Positions 24,036-31,636 of a DNA stretch of 48,456 bases are shown here, in pieces. The notes beneath the pieces are model-generated. The model did no database searches. It was not told the DNA's origin and was given only the letters and a program-made list of their open reading frames with translations. The stretch spans positions 1 to 48,456 of the forward strand of contig CANGNF010000039.1 in assembly GCA_947455205.1 (NCBI GenBank). Direction: 5' to 3'. A program made the position numbers and the translations under genes. Source of the DNA: Acetobacteraceae bacterium. GTDB taxonomy: Bacteria > Pseudomonadota > Alphaproteobacteria > Acetobacterales > Acetobacteraceae. Position 1 is the stretch's first letter. Each line of letters opens with the position of its first letter.

Positions 24036-25004
24036 CTACTCCCGCTTCACCCCGGCGGCGCGCACGATCGGACCCCACTTGTCGAACTCCGCCTTGATGA
24101 AGGCGTCGGTCTCCGCCGGGTTGCTCCAGATCGCGACACTCGCCAGCTCGTCCAGCCGGTGCTTCACCACCGGCAGCGCCAGCGCCTCACGGCAGGCGGC
24201 GCTCAGCTTCTCCACCGCGTCCTTCGGCATGCCATGCGGCGCGAACAGCCCGGTCCAGCTGCGCACGGAATAGCCGGCCACGCCCTGCTCCGCGATCGTC
24301 GGGATCTCCGGCCGGATGCCCACGCGCTCGGCGCTGCCGACACCGATGATCTTGAACCGCCCCGCCTCGGCCGGCGGCAGCAGCGTCGGCAGGTTGAGGA
24401 AGGCGATGGGGATGTTGCCGCTGATGAGGTCGGCGATGCCCGGCCCGCCGCCGCGATACGGCACATGCGTCAGGTCGGTCTTGGTCAGCAGCCGGAACAG
24501 CTCCCCGGCCAGGTGGTTGCTGCTGCCGACGCCCGACGACGCAAACCCCATCCCCGGCTCCCGCTGCGCCTTGGCGATCAGCGACTGAACATCGGTGATG
24601 CCGCTGGCATTGCTGACCGCCAGCGCGTTCGGCACGTCGTTCAGCATGCAGATCCCGTCCAGCGCCTGGCGCGGGTCGTAGCCCTGGTCGGTGATGACGA
24701 ACTGGTTGAACACATGATTGCTGGCGCTGCTGACCAGCAGGGTATGGCCATCCGGCCGGGCCCGCACCACGCCGCCCATGCCCACCGCGCCACCGCCGCC
24801 GGAGCGGTTCTCCACCACGAAGCTCTGGCCGAACTTCTCCGTCAGGTGCGGCGCCAGCAGCCGCGCCACTAGGTCGTTGGACCCACCGGCCGCCCAGGGG
24901 ACCACCATCACCACCGGGCGGCTGGGCCAAGCCTCCTGCGCGCGGGCGGCGAATGGCAGCAGCAGCGGCAATGCCAGGCTGGCGCGGCGTGAAATCACGG
25001 TCAT
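24036..25004 (-). CDS. Bug/TctC-family periplasmic solute-binding protein
   Basis: The product is a 322-aa protein with signal peptide MTVISRRASLALPLLLPFAARAQ. Family motifs are WPSRPVVMVVPWAAGGSNDLVARLLA, FVVENRSGGGGAVG, GVGSSNHLAGELFRLL and HVPYRGGGPGIADLISGN. It is divergent from the dehydrogenase gene at 25075 with 70 bp between, a common arrangement for substrate-sensing or uptake next to the catabolic enzyme. It is the third Bug protein in the window, and the three differ clearly in ligand-loop sequences. Confidence 0.92.
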   Translation of the reverse strand: MTVISRRASLALPLLLPFAARAQEAWPSRPVVMVVPWAAGGSNDLVARLLAPHLTEKFGQSFVVENRSGGGGAVGMGGVVRARPDGHTLLVSSASNHVFNQFVITDQGYDPRQALDGICMLNDVPNALAVSNASGITDVQSLIAKAQREPGMGFASSGVGSSNHLAGELFRLLTKTDLTHVPYRGGGPGIADLISGNIPIAFLNLPTLLPPAEAGRFKIIGVGSAERVGIRPEIPTIAEQGVAGYSVRSWTGLFAPHGMPKDAVEKLSAACREALALPVVKHRLDELASVAIWSNPAETDAFIKAEFDKWGPIVRAAGVKRE

Positions 25005-25074
25005 CGGCGGGACCCCTCCTGGCCTGTTGCGCAGCGCCGGCCTATAGCGCTTCCCAGGTAAAAAGGAACGTCAC

Positions 25075-26145
25075 ATGCGTCTGGTTGTTCTCGAGGGCGA
25101 TGGCATCGGCCCGGAAATCACCGCCGCCACCATGGCCGTGCTGCGCGCCGCCGATGCCCGCTTCGGCCTGAAGCTGGACCTGGTGGAGATGCCCGCCGGG
25201 GTGAAGTGCCTGGCCGAGAGCGGCACCACCATCCCCGAGACGACCGCCGCCGCCGTGCGCGCCGCCGATGGCCTGGTGATGGGCCCGATGGACACCTACG
25301 CCTATGCCGGCCAGGGCGGTGGCGCGCTGAACCCCTCCGGCTTCTTCCGCCGCGGCCTGGACCTGTACGGCAATATCCGCCCGGCCCGCACCTATCCTGG
25401 GCTCCGCAGCCCGACCGGCGCCGAGTTCGACCTGGTGATCGTGCGCGAGAACACCGAGGGCTTCTACGCCGACCGCAACATGGAACAGGGCAACGCGGAA
25501 ATCCTGGTGACCGCCGATGTCTGCGTCTCCATGCGCCGCATCACCAAGCTCTGCTGCGACCGCATCGCGGCCAGCGCCTTCAAGCTGGCCGCCCGCCGCC
25601 GCCGCCACGTGACCGCCGTGCACAAGGCGAACGTGCTGACCAAGGGCGACGGCATGTTCCTGGCCAGCTGCCGCGCGGAAGCCGAGAAGCACCCGGGCAT
25701 CACCTATGACGAGGTGATCGTGGACGCCATGGCCGCCCACCTGGTCCGCGCGCCGCAGAAATACGACGTCATCGTCACCACCAACATGTTCGGCGACATC
25801 CTGTCCGACCTCGCCATCGAGCTGTCCGGCTCGCTCGGCCTCGGCGGCTCCATCAATGCCGGCGACAAGTTCTGCATGGCCCAGGCCAGCCACGGCTCGG
25901 CCCCCGACATCGCCGGGCAGGACCGCGCCAACCCGGCCAGCCTGGTGCTTTCCGCCGCCATGCTGCTGGGCTGGCAGGCGGAACAGGGCGGCAGCAGCGC
26001 CAATGCCTTCGCCGCCGCCGCCGGCGCCATCGAGGCCGCGGTCGCCCAGGTGATCCAGGCCGGGGACTGCACCACCGATGTCGGCGGCAAGCTGGGCACG
26101 GCGGCCATGGGGGCGGCCCTGGCCGCGCGCATCAGCGCCGCCTAG
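25075..26145 (+). CDS. Isocitrate/isopropylmalate dehydrogenase family enzyme
   Basis: The product is a 356-aa NAD(P)-dependent beta-decarboxylating dehydrogenase. It shows VVLEGDGIGPEITAA at the N-terminus, GNIRPARTYPG, the substrate loop VIVRENTEGFYADR, KANVLTKGDGMFL, TNMFGDILSDLAIE, and the cofactor loop HGSAPDIAGQDRANPASL. The metal Asp residues are in DILSDLA. The substrate loop differs from true LeuB. It is more like the tartrate, homoisocitrate or isocitrate branches, so the substrate is an unidentified 2-hydroxyacid with a 3-carboxylate. AAGGAACG precedes the start. Confidence 0.88.
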   Translation: MRLVVLEGDGIGPEITAATMAVLRAADARFGLKLDLVEMPAGVKCLAESGTTIPETTAAAVRAADGLVMGPMDTYAYAGQGGGALNPSGFFRRGLDLYGNIRPARTYPGLRSPTGAEFDLVIVRENTEGFYADRNMEQGNAEILVTADVCVSMRRITKLCCDRIAASAFKLAARRRRHVTAVHKANVLTKGDGMFLASCRAEAEKHPGITYDEVIVDAMAAHLVRAPQKYDVIVTTNMFGDILSDLAIELSGSLGLGGSINAGDKFCMAQASHGSAPDIAGQDRANPASLVLSAAMLLGWQAEQGGSSANAFAAAAGAIEAAVAQVIQAGDCTTDVGGKLGTAAMGAALAARISAA

Positions 26146-26159
26146 CGCCCGCGACTTAG

Positions 26160-26189
26160 CTGAAACCAGCGGTCGACCGCTGGTTTCAG
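26160..26189. terminator. Perfect 30-bp palindrome between convergent genes
   Basis: Positions 26160-26189 equal their own reverse complement over all 30 bases, with the centre GGTCGACC. The palindrome lies 15 bp after the dehydrogenase stop and overlaps the stop codon of the leftward gene at 26186. It probably ends transcription from both sides, though no T-run is present. A protein-binding site is the alternative. Confidence 0.5.
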
Positions 26190-26524
26190 GCTTCCCAATC
26201 GCCGATCCCGGCCCAGGCGGCTTCCAGCTCCTGCCCGGCATCCGGCAGCAGGTCGTCGATGATCTCGCAGACCGCCTGCATGGCTTCCAGGCCGTACAAC
26301 TCGTCAAGCTCGGTGCCCACCTGCCGGGCGGCGAGCTTGCCGGAGGTCAGGAACCGGGAGCTGCGGGCCGCATTCGCCTCCAGCCAGCCGCCATTGGCCG
26401 CCAGCAGCCGCATCACCAGGGCGGTGACATCACCGACCGTCGCGCCGTCGTCATCGGCCAGCACGAAGACACCCTCCTTGGGGTCCCTTGCCATGAGGTC
26501 TTCGACGATCCGGCGCTGGTCCAT
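26186..26524 (-). CDS. Small acidic protein of unknown function
   Basis: The product is 112 aa from the ATG at 26524; an in-frame ATG at 26566 would add 14 residues. It is predicted cytoplasmic, with no signal peptide or membrane segment. It is acidic and mainly helical, with GVFVLADDDGATVGDVTALVMRLLAANGG near the N-terminus and EAMQAVCEIIDDLLPDAG near the end. I do not recognise a family. Its codon use matches its neighbours and its stop lies inside a perfect palindrome. It is divergent from the peroxiredoxin gene with about 350 bp between. Confidence 0.6.
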   Translation of the reverse strand: MDQRRIVEDLMARDPKEGVFVLADDDGATVGDVTALVMRLLAANGGWLEANAARSSRFLTSGKLAARQVGTELDELYGLEAMQAVCEIIDDLLPDAGQELEAAWAGIGDWEA

Positions 26525-26874
26525 GGTTCGGCTCTCGTGGCTCGTGGTGCCGCGCCGCGACCCCATCGGGCAGCGCGCGCCTGGTCATGCCGGGCGCGCG
26601 AGCGGCGACCGGGTGGCGCACAGGTGCCACCGCCGCGGCTGCGCCTCAATCCCCCTTGGCCGCGCCGCGCGCCGACCAGCCAGCGGGTGCCGGCCCCCCA
26701 GCCGCCGCGGCGGAACGTGCAGCGCCGTTGAAACACAAAATGATCGAAGCTGGCGCGCGGTCCGCCTCGCCGGGCGATTTGCTGCGCTCTATCCTCAAGG
26801 GCCGGAGCAGCCAGGGCGTGCCGCGACCACGGGAAACCAACATCGCCCTGGCGCCGAAAACCAAGGAGGATGAC
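26525..26874. other. Intergenic region upstream of peroxiredoxin
   Basis: This stretch separates the small acidic gene from the peroxiredoxin gene. The peroxiredoxin frame stays open upstream, but the N-terminus of the family and the strong Shine-Dalgarno at 26863-26869 place the start at 26875. The region probably holds the peroxiredoxin promoter. I could not identify convincing -35/-10 boxes or an OxyR-like site. Confidence 0.4.
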
Positions 26875-27537
26875 GTGTCGCTACGGATCAACTCAGTCGC
26901 GCCCAACTTCAAGGCCGAGACGACGATGGGTGTCATCGACTTCCATGAATGGATCGGCAGCAGCTGGGCCATCCTGTTTTCGCACCCGAAGGACTTCACG
27001 CCGGTCTGCACGACCGAGCTCGGCTACGTCGCCAGGCTGAAGCCGGAATTCGACAAGCGCGACACCAAGGTGATCGGCCTGAGCGTCGACCCGGTGGCGA
27101 ACCACATGAAGTGGGAAGCCGACATCGCGGAAACCCAGGGCTATGCGGTCAACTTCCCCATGATCGGCGATACCGATCTCGCCGTGGCCACCGCCTACGA
27201 CATGCTGCCAGAAGGCGCCGGCACCACCTCCGAGGGGCGGACGGCAGCGGACAACGCCACGGTTCGCTCGGTGTTCGTCATCGGCCCGGACAAGAAGGTC
27301 AAGGCGATGCTGACCTACCCGATGACGACGGGCCGCAACTTCGACGAGGTGCTGCGCCTGCTGGACAGCTGCCAGCTGACCGCCCGCCATACCGTCGCCA
27401 CGCCGGTGAACTGGAAGCAGGGGGAGGACGTCATCATTCCCCCCGCCGTTTCCGACGAGGCCGCCGCCGCCAAGTATCCGGCCGGCTGGAAGACCCTGAA
27501 GCCGTATCTCCGCATCGTCGCCCAGCCGAAGGGCTGA
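26875..27537 (+). CDS. 1-Cys peroxiredoxin (Prx6/AhpC-TSA family)
   Basis: The product is a 220-aa cytoplasmic peroxidase that reduces hydrogen peroxide, alkyl hydroperoxides or peroxynitrite. The peroxidatic Cys45 lies in HPKDFTPVCTTELG, and the Prx6-type C-terminal domain follows, with LTYPMTTGRNFDEVLRLLDSCQLT and TPVNWKQGEDVIIPPAVSD. Length matches the Prx6 class. The GTG start at 26875 has a full AAGGAGG 5 bases upstream, so translation is probably efficient. A second Cys in LDSCQLT is unusual, as many homologues have a non-Cys residue there. Confidence 0.93.
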   Translation: MSLRINSVAPNFKAETTMGVIDFHEWIGSSWAILFSHPKDFTPVCTTELGYVARLKPEFDKRDTKVIGLSVDPVANHMKWEADIAETQGYAVNFPMIGDTDLAVATAYDMLPEGAGTTSEGRTAADNATVRSVFVIGPDKKVKAMLTYPMTTGRNFDEVLRLLDSCQLTARHTVATPVNWKQGEDVIIPPAVSDEAAAAKYPAGWKTLKPYLRIVAQPKG

Positions 27538-27870
27538 CGACACGGCGCCAGCGCGCGGGGCTCCGGCACCGGGCACGCGCCGGCGCGCGGTACCCCGCGC
27601 TGCAACGCCGGCCGGGCCAAGGCGCCAGGCCGGCCACGCCTGGGGCGATGTGACGGCGGCTGCCGCCGTCCCGGGCCTCACGACCCACCCCCTGCCTCGC
27701 GGCGTTTCGCACCTGCGACATGGCGCGCCGGCCGGGCTTGTTCTATTGGAGGGTTCGAGGGGGCTGCCGCGACTCGATCAGGGGTCGCAACGGGCTGCCC
27801 TGGGGGTGTAGTGGCCCCGGCCCCGCGGCGCCTGCCGCGCGGCCCTGGCCACAGGCGAGGGTGTCGAGGC
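27538..27870. other. Intergenic region, no gene seen
   Basis: These 333 bp lie between the peroxiredoxin and the proline-rich lipoprotein genes, on the same strand. The sequence is GC-rich with several short dyads of the GCGCGC/GGCGCC kind just after 27540, which may aid termination. No open frame with coding character and no RNA gene was recognised. Confidence 0.4.
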
Positions 27871-29037
27871 ATGCGGCTGCAACAGGCGGGTTTGGCGATT
27901 GCCCTGGCGGCTTTGGCCGGGTGTACCAGCACCCAGTCCACCGGCGTGGTGGCCATGGGGCCGGACATGTACGGCATGAAGGTGGTCAGCCGTAACCTGG
28001 GCGGCGCCGCTGAAAAGGGCCTGTCGGACGCCACCACCTTCTGCAACGGCATGGGCCGGCAGACCCAGTTGCTGCGCACCCAGATCACGTCCGACGACTA
28101 CCAGCTGGTGTTCCGCTGCATGGGCAGCGCCCCGGTGGTGGCGGCGCCGGCGCCGGTCGCGGTGCCCAGCATCGCCGGCATGGCCATTCCCAACCCCAAC
28201 GGCCCGGTGCTGGCCGGCCCGGCCTTCATGCCGCCGCGCACCGTGGGCGCCGCCACCATGGACCGGCTGGCTGCCAGCAACCGCACCGCGATCTTCCCGG
28301 TCAACCCGCCGGTGCTGGCCAACCCCGCCGCGCCGCCCGCCCCGCCGCTGCCGGCGCTGGGCAGTACGCCCGTCGGCTCCTTCATCGGCCAGCGCGGCGC
28401 CCGTCCGCCCAGCTTCGCCAATACCCCGGCGCCGGCGCCCAGCTTCACCCCGCCCCCCCTCAGCGGCCCGACCCCGCTGGCCGCGCCCAGCTTCACGCCG
28501 ATGGCGCCACTCAGCACCCCCGCCATGCCCCCGGCGGCGGAGCCGGAAGCCCAGCGCCCCGGCTTCTTCGGCCGCATGTTCGGCGCCGGGGAAAGCCCGC
28601 GCGCCCCGGCCCTGCCGCAGCCTGGCCTGACCCCGGGCTTCACCCCGGTCAACAGCGCGCCGGTCGGCATCTTCCAGGCGCCGGCCCCCAGCGCCCCGCT
28701 GCCGCCCAGCACCAGCCCGCTGCAGCCGCTGCGCTCTCCGCTGGCGCCCGCCGGTGGCGGCCTGCCGCCCATTGCCGCTCCCGCGCCCATCGCAGCGCCC
28801 ACTGGCCCGGCGCCGGCCCCGCTGGCCAGCCCCGCCCCGTTGGCGCCGCTGCCGGAGCCGGTGGCCCAGCCCAGCCGCGCGCTGCCACCGGTGCCGCTGC
28901 AGCCGCTACCGCGCCTGAACACCGCCGTGCCGAATACCCTGCCGCCGCCCAGCGGCCTGGGTGGCGCCGCGCCCACGGTGCCGCAGCCGGTCAGCACGGA
29001 ACCGCCGACCACCTTCTGGCAGACCCCGCGCAGCTGA
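27871..29037 (+). CDS. Proline/alanine-rich lipoprotein of unknown function
   Basis: The product is 388 aa with a lipoprotein signal peptide, MRLQQAGLAIALAALAGC. The lipobox is LAGC and the acylated residue Cys18. Residues about 25-85 form a small domain with two further Cys (TTFCNGMGRQTQ and LVFRCMGSA), which may form a disulfide. From about 90 to the end the chain is low-complexity, rich in Pro, Ala, Ser and Leu with repeated PAPxP and PLxP runs. It probably forms an extended periplasm- or wall-spanning arm. GAGGG 9 bases upstream supports the start at 27871. No family was recognised for the N-terminal domain. Confidence 0.75.
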   Translation: MRLQQAGLAIALAALAGCTSTQSTGVVAMGPDMYGMKVVSRNLGGAAEKGLSDATTFCNGMGRQTQLLRTQITSDDYQLVFRCMGSAPVVAAPAPVAVPSIAGMAIPNPNGPVLAGPAFMPPRTVGAATMDRLAASNRTAIFPVNPPVLANPAAPPAPPLPALGSTPVGSFIGQRGARPPSFANTPAPAPSFTPPPLSGPTPLAAPSFTPMAPLSTPAMPPAAEPEAQRPGFFGRMFGAGESPRAPALPQPGLTPGFTPVNSAPVGIFQAPAPSAPLPPSTSPLQPLRSPLAPAGGGLPPIAAPAPIAAPTGPAPAPLASPAPLAPLPEPVAQPSRALPPVPLQPLPRLNTAVPNTLPPPSGLGGAAPTVPQPVSTEPPTTFWQTPRS

Positions 29038-29077
29038 ACCGCGGCGCGCCCGCGCCCGGCCTGGTCCTGATGGGAAG

Positions 29078-29097
29078 GGCGCCGCCCGCGCGGCGCC
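29078..29097. terminator. GC-rich hairpin between convergent lipoprotein and flagellin genes
   Basis: GGCGCCGC (29078-29085) pairs with GCGGCGCC (29090-29097) around a 4-base loop, in the 66-bp gap between two convergent genes. There is no T-run on either side, so it is at most a bidirectional stabilising or attenuating hairpin. Confidence 0.4.
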
Positions 29098-29103
29098 GGG
29101 GCC

Positions 29104-29937
29104 TCAGCCGCGGAACAGGCTCAGCAGCACCTGCGGCGACTGGTTGGCAATGCCCAGCGCCTGGGTGCCCAGCTGCTGGCGGATCTGCATGGCCTGCAGC
29201 TTGGCCGATTCCTTCGCCATGTCGGCGTCCACCAGCGCGCCCAGGCCGGTGTTCTGCGCGTCCATGACGTTGCTGTTGTAGGTGATCTGCGCGTCCACAT
29301 AGTTGGCGTAGCTGCCGAACATGTTCATCTGCGTCAGCGTCGCCTCGATCGTCGTGGTCAGCGTGCCGGTCAGCGTCAGCGCCGCCGCGGCATCGCCGGC
29401 GGTCCAGGTATTGGCGGCGGAAACCGCGTCGTAGATGTTGGTCACCGCCTTGTAGCCGTTGAAGGTGTAGTAGGCGCCGGAGCCGTCATTCACCACGCTC
29501 ACCAGCGTCGTCGCCGGGTCGTTCAGGATGTTCAGCCCGTTGTAGCTGGCGTCCTTGATGAAGCTGTTCATCGCGTTGGTCAGCTGCTTCACCTGCGCCT
29601 GGTACTGGCTGCGCTGGCTGGTGGTCAGCGTGCCGTCCGCCAGCTTCACCGTCACGCTCTGCAGCTGCTGCAACTGGTCGGAGACGTTCTGCATCGCCGT
29701 GCTGGTCACCTTCAGCAGGCCGGAGGCGGCGCCGAGCTGCTGGTTGGCGCTCTGCGTCGCGGCGATGTCGCCGCGGATGCGCTCGGCCACCGCATAGGCG
29801 GCGCCGTCATCCTTGGCATCCGCCACGCGGTAGCCGGTGGAGATGCGCTTCTGGGTTGCCTGCAGCTCTGCCGTGGTGTCGGTCAGCGACTGCAGCGCGA
29901 CCATGGCGCTGGTATTGGTGTTGATCGAGAAGGACAT
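29104..29937 (-). CDS. Flagellin
   Basis: The product is a short 277-aa flagellin. The N-terminal D0/D1 region INTNTSAMVALQSLTDTTAELQATQKRISTGYRVADAKDDGAAYAVAERIRGDI and the C-terminal SAKLQAMQIRQQLGTQALGIANQSPQVLLSLFRG are well conserved. The variable surface domain between them is small. Flagellin is exported through the flagellar type III apparatus and polymerises into the filament. AGGA is 10 bases upstream. No other flagellar, export or flagellin-regulatory gene is in the window, so this is an isolated copy. Confidence 0.95.
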   Translation of the reverse strand: MSFSINTNTSAMVALQSLTDTTAELQATQKRISTGYRVADAKDDGAAYAVAERIRGDIAATQSANQQLGAASGLLKVTSTAMQNVSDQLQQLQSVTVKLADGTLTTSQRSQYQAQVKQLTNAMNSFIKDASYNGLNILNDPATTLVSVVNDGSGAYYTFNGYKAVTNIYDAVSAANTWTAGDAAAALTLTGTLTTTIEATLTQMNMFGSYANYVDAQITYNSNVMDAQNTGLGALVDADMAKESAKLQAMQIRQQLGTQALGIANQSPQVLLSLFRG

Positions 29938-30075
29938 GGCGGATTTTCCTGCGCTGTCGCCCCGATCCTCGGGGCCGCCACCACGCTGCATCGCCGCGGT
30001 TGAAGATAGCGTTAAGTCGGCCCGGCAATTCGCCCCGGGCTGGCACGCCCCCCGCCGGCGCCCTAGTCTGCCGCC

Positions 30076-31098
30076 ATGACCCCAGCCACCACGCAAGACA
30101 TCCCCACGCCGGGCGAGGTCCGCCCGATCCTGCCCGGGCTGTTCCGCGCCCGCATGCCGCTGCCCTTCCCGCCCGGCCACGTCAATGTCTGGTTCTTCGA
30201 ACACGACGGCGGCTTCCTGGCGGTGGACACCAGCGTCGCCGGCCGTTCCAGCCGGGAGCTGTGGGACCAGGTGCTGGCGCACCCCAACCTGGGCGGCAAG
30301 CCGTTGACCGGCCTGCTGATCACCCATTTCCACCCCGACCATATCGGCCTGTGCGGCTGGCTGTGCGAACGCTTCGGCCTGCTGCCGACGATGACGCGCA
30401 TCGAGTGGCTGCAGGCGCGTGCCCTCTGGTTCGACAGCGGTCCCGCGATGATGGCGCAGCAGGCCAGCTTCTACACCGCCGCCGGCTGCGCGCCGGAGTA
30501 CATCAGCTTCGTCGAGCAGCGCGGCCCGCTGTACCAGCGCGCGGTCGCCGAACTGCCGCGCAGCTTCCACGCCATCAAGGCCGGCGGCAGCCTGCGGATC
30601 GGTGGTGCCGAGTGGCGCGTGCTGACCGGCGCCGGGCATTCGCCCGACATGGCCTGCCTGTACAATGCCGAACTCAACGTGCTGATCTCGGCCGACCAGA
30701 TCCTGCCGCGCATCTCGCCCTATGTCGGCCTGCACGCCGGCGAGCCGCAGGCTGACCCGCTCGGCGATTTCCTCAGCAGCAACGAGGCCTTCCGCGCCCT
30801 GCCCGCGGACGCGCTGGTGCTGCCCAGCCATGGCGAGCCGTTCCGCAGCCTGCACACCAGGCTGGACACCCTGGCCGCCCACCATGCCGAACGCCTGGAC
30901 GCCCTGGCCGGCTACTGCGCCGAGCCGCTGACCGCCTTCGAGGCGGCGCAATCGCTGTTCCCCCGCGCGGCGGTGGAGCAGACCCAGGTCGGCTTCGCGG
31001 TGGGGGAGACGCTGGCGCATCTGCGCCGGCTGGAGCGCCAGGGGCGCGTGGCGGCGGAACCGGGCGCGGACGGCGCGCCGCGCTTCCGGCGGGTCTGA
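30076..31098 (+). CDS. Metallo-beta-lactamase-fold hydrolase
   Basis: The product is a 340-aa cytoplasmic protein. It has the metal-binding motif THFHPDHIGL with H84, H86, D88 and H89, plus later ligands in GAGHSPDMA, SADQILPR and LPSHGEPF. The C-terminal roughly 80 residues form a winged-helix-like extension seen in many glyoxalase-II or ribonuclease-Z-like relatives that hydrolyse thioesters or esters. The substrate is unknown. The gene is divergent from flagellin, with 138 bp between. Confidence 0.88.
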   Translation: MTPATTQDIPTPGEVRPILPGLFRARMPLPFPPGHVNVWFFEHDGGFLAVDTSVAGRSSRELWDQVLAHPNLGGKPLTGLLITHFHPDHIGLCGWLCERFGLLPTMTRIEWLQARALWFDSGPAMMAQQASFYTAAGCAPEYISFVEQRGPLYQRAVAELPRSFHAIKAGGSLRIGGAEWRVLTGAGHSPDMACLYNAELNVLISADQILPRISPYVGLHAGEPQADPLGDFLSSNEAFRALPADALVLPSHGEPFRSLHTRLDTLAAHHAERLDALAGYCAEPLTAFEAAQSLFPRAAVEQTQVGFAVGETLAHLRRLERQGRVAAEPGADGAPRFRRV

Positions 31099-31107
31099 AC
31101 GGCAGGC

Positions 31108-31143
31108 AAAAAAACGGGCCGCTGGGAGTGATCCCAGCGGCCC
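31108..31143 (-). terminator. Strong rho-independent terminator (leftward)
   Basis: 31116-31127 and 31132-31143 form a perfect 12-bp GC-rich stem with a GTGA-type 4-base loop. On the minus strand it is followed by a short spacer and seven T residues (complement of 31108-31114). It points leftward, so it ends a transcript coming from the right. No protein gene on that strand lies upstream, which argues for a small RNA. Confidence 0.9.
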
Positions 31144-31220
31144 AAGTTGTGGTCCTTGGCCCAGCCCCAGGCTGCGGCAAAGAACCACTGGGAGGAGACG
31201 TCCAAGGCACCGCCTGAACA
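31108..31220 (-). ncRNA. Candidate small regulatory RNA of about 113 nt with a CUCCUCCC motif
   Basis: A complete transcription unit is visible on the minus strand: a sigma70-type promoter (31227-31255), a body of about 75 nt and a strong intrinsic terminator. In the RNA, CCUUGG near the 5' end (complement of 31202-31207) can pair with CCAAGG (complement of 31154-31159). This closes a domain that exposes CUCCUCCC (complement of 31190-31197), a sequence complementary to Shine-Dalgarno sites. A small GCAGCC/GGCUG hairpin lies in between. Such anti-Shine-Dalgarno motifs are known in several alphaproteobacterial trans-acting sRNAs. Homology to a named family was not established. A tryptophan-rich reading frame crosses the region but would run through the terminator. 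Confidence 0.65.
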
Positions 31221-31226
31221 ATTGAA

Positions 31227-31255
31227 CGTATACGGATTTCAAAAGTGCGTGACAA
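31227..31255 (-). promoter_or_regulatory. Sigma70-type promoter of the candidate small RNA
   Basis: On the minus strand, TTGTCA (complement of 31250-31255) is separated by exactly 17 bp from TATACG (complement of 31227-31232). These match TTGACA and TATAAT in 5/6 and 4/6 positions. The stretch is locally AT-rich, unlike its surroundings. Transcription would start near 31220. Confidence 0.65.
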
Positions 31256-31436
31256 GATAAATCGTATGCAATCACTCGGGTTTGTCGTTCTGCCGCCACG
31301 CGCCCGGTGCGGCGCCGCGCCAGCGCGCTCCGTCACGGCTCACAGGTAGCGGACAGCACCGCCGGGTCATTCACCCGCCGCAACCCTGGCCAGGGCGGCA
31401 CCGTTAGCGACCGGCATCATCCGCATAGGTGAACCC

Positions 31437-31619
31437 GTGTCGCTCATCCTCATCATCATCGTGCTGTTCCTGCTGCTCGGCGGCGGCGGGTTCTACGGCT
31501 ATCGGTCCGGCTACTATGGCGGCCGCGGCTTCGGCGGCATCCTCGGCCTGCTGGTGATCGTGCTGATCCTGTACCTGGTCTTCGGCGGCGGCGGCACCGG
31601 GGTACGCACCGGGCTGTAG
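31437..31619 (+). CDS. Small hydrophobic membrane protein, DUF3309-like
   Basis: The product is 60 aa, starting at GTG 31437. It has two hydrophobic segments, LILIIIVLFLLLGG at 3-16 and GILGLLVIVLILYLVFGG at about 34-51. They flank a Gly/Tyr/Arg-rich loop (FYGYRSGYYGGRGFG). The layout resembles DUF3309-type mini membrane proteins. No function is known to me. An AGGT 7 bases upstream is a weak ribosome-binding site. It converges with the FAD oxidoreductase gene 17 bp away. Confidence 0.65.
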   Translation: MSLILIIIVLFLLLGGGGFYGYRSGYYGGRGFGGILGLLVIVLILYLVFGGGGTGVRTGL

Positions 31620-31636
31620 CGCCGGCGCGGGGCGGC

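Noticed and set aside
30912..31205. Tryptophan-rich minus-strand frame tested as a leader peptide
   Set aside because: It runs through the strong terminator at 31108-31143 into antisense of the MBL-fold gene and lacks a convincing ribosome-binding site. The small-RNA reading explains promoter and terminator better.
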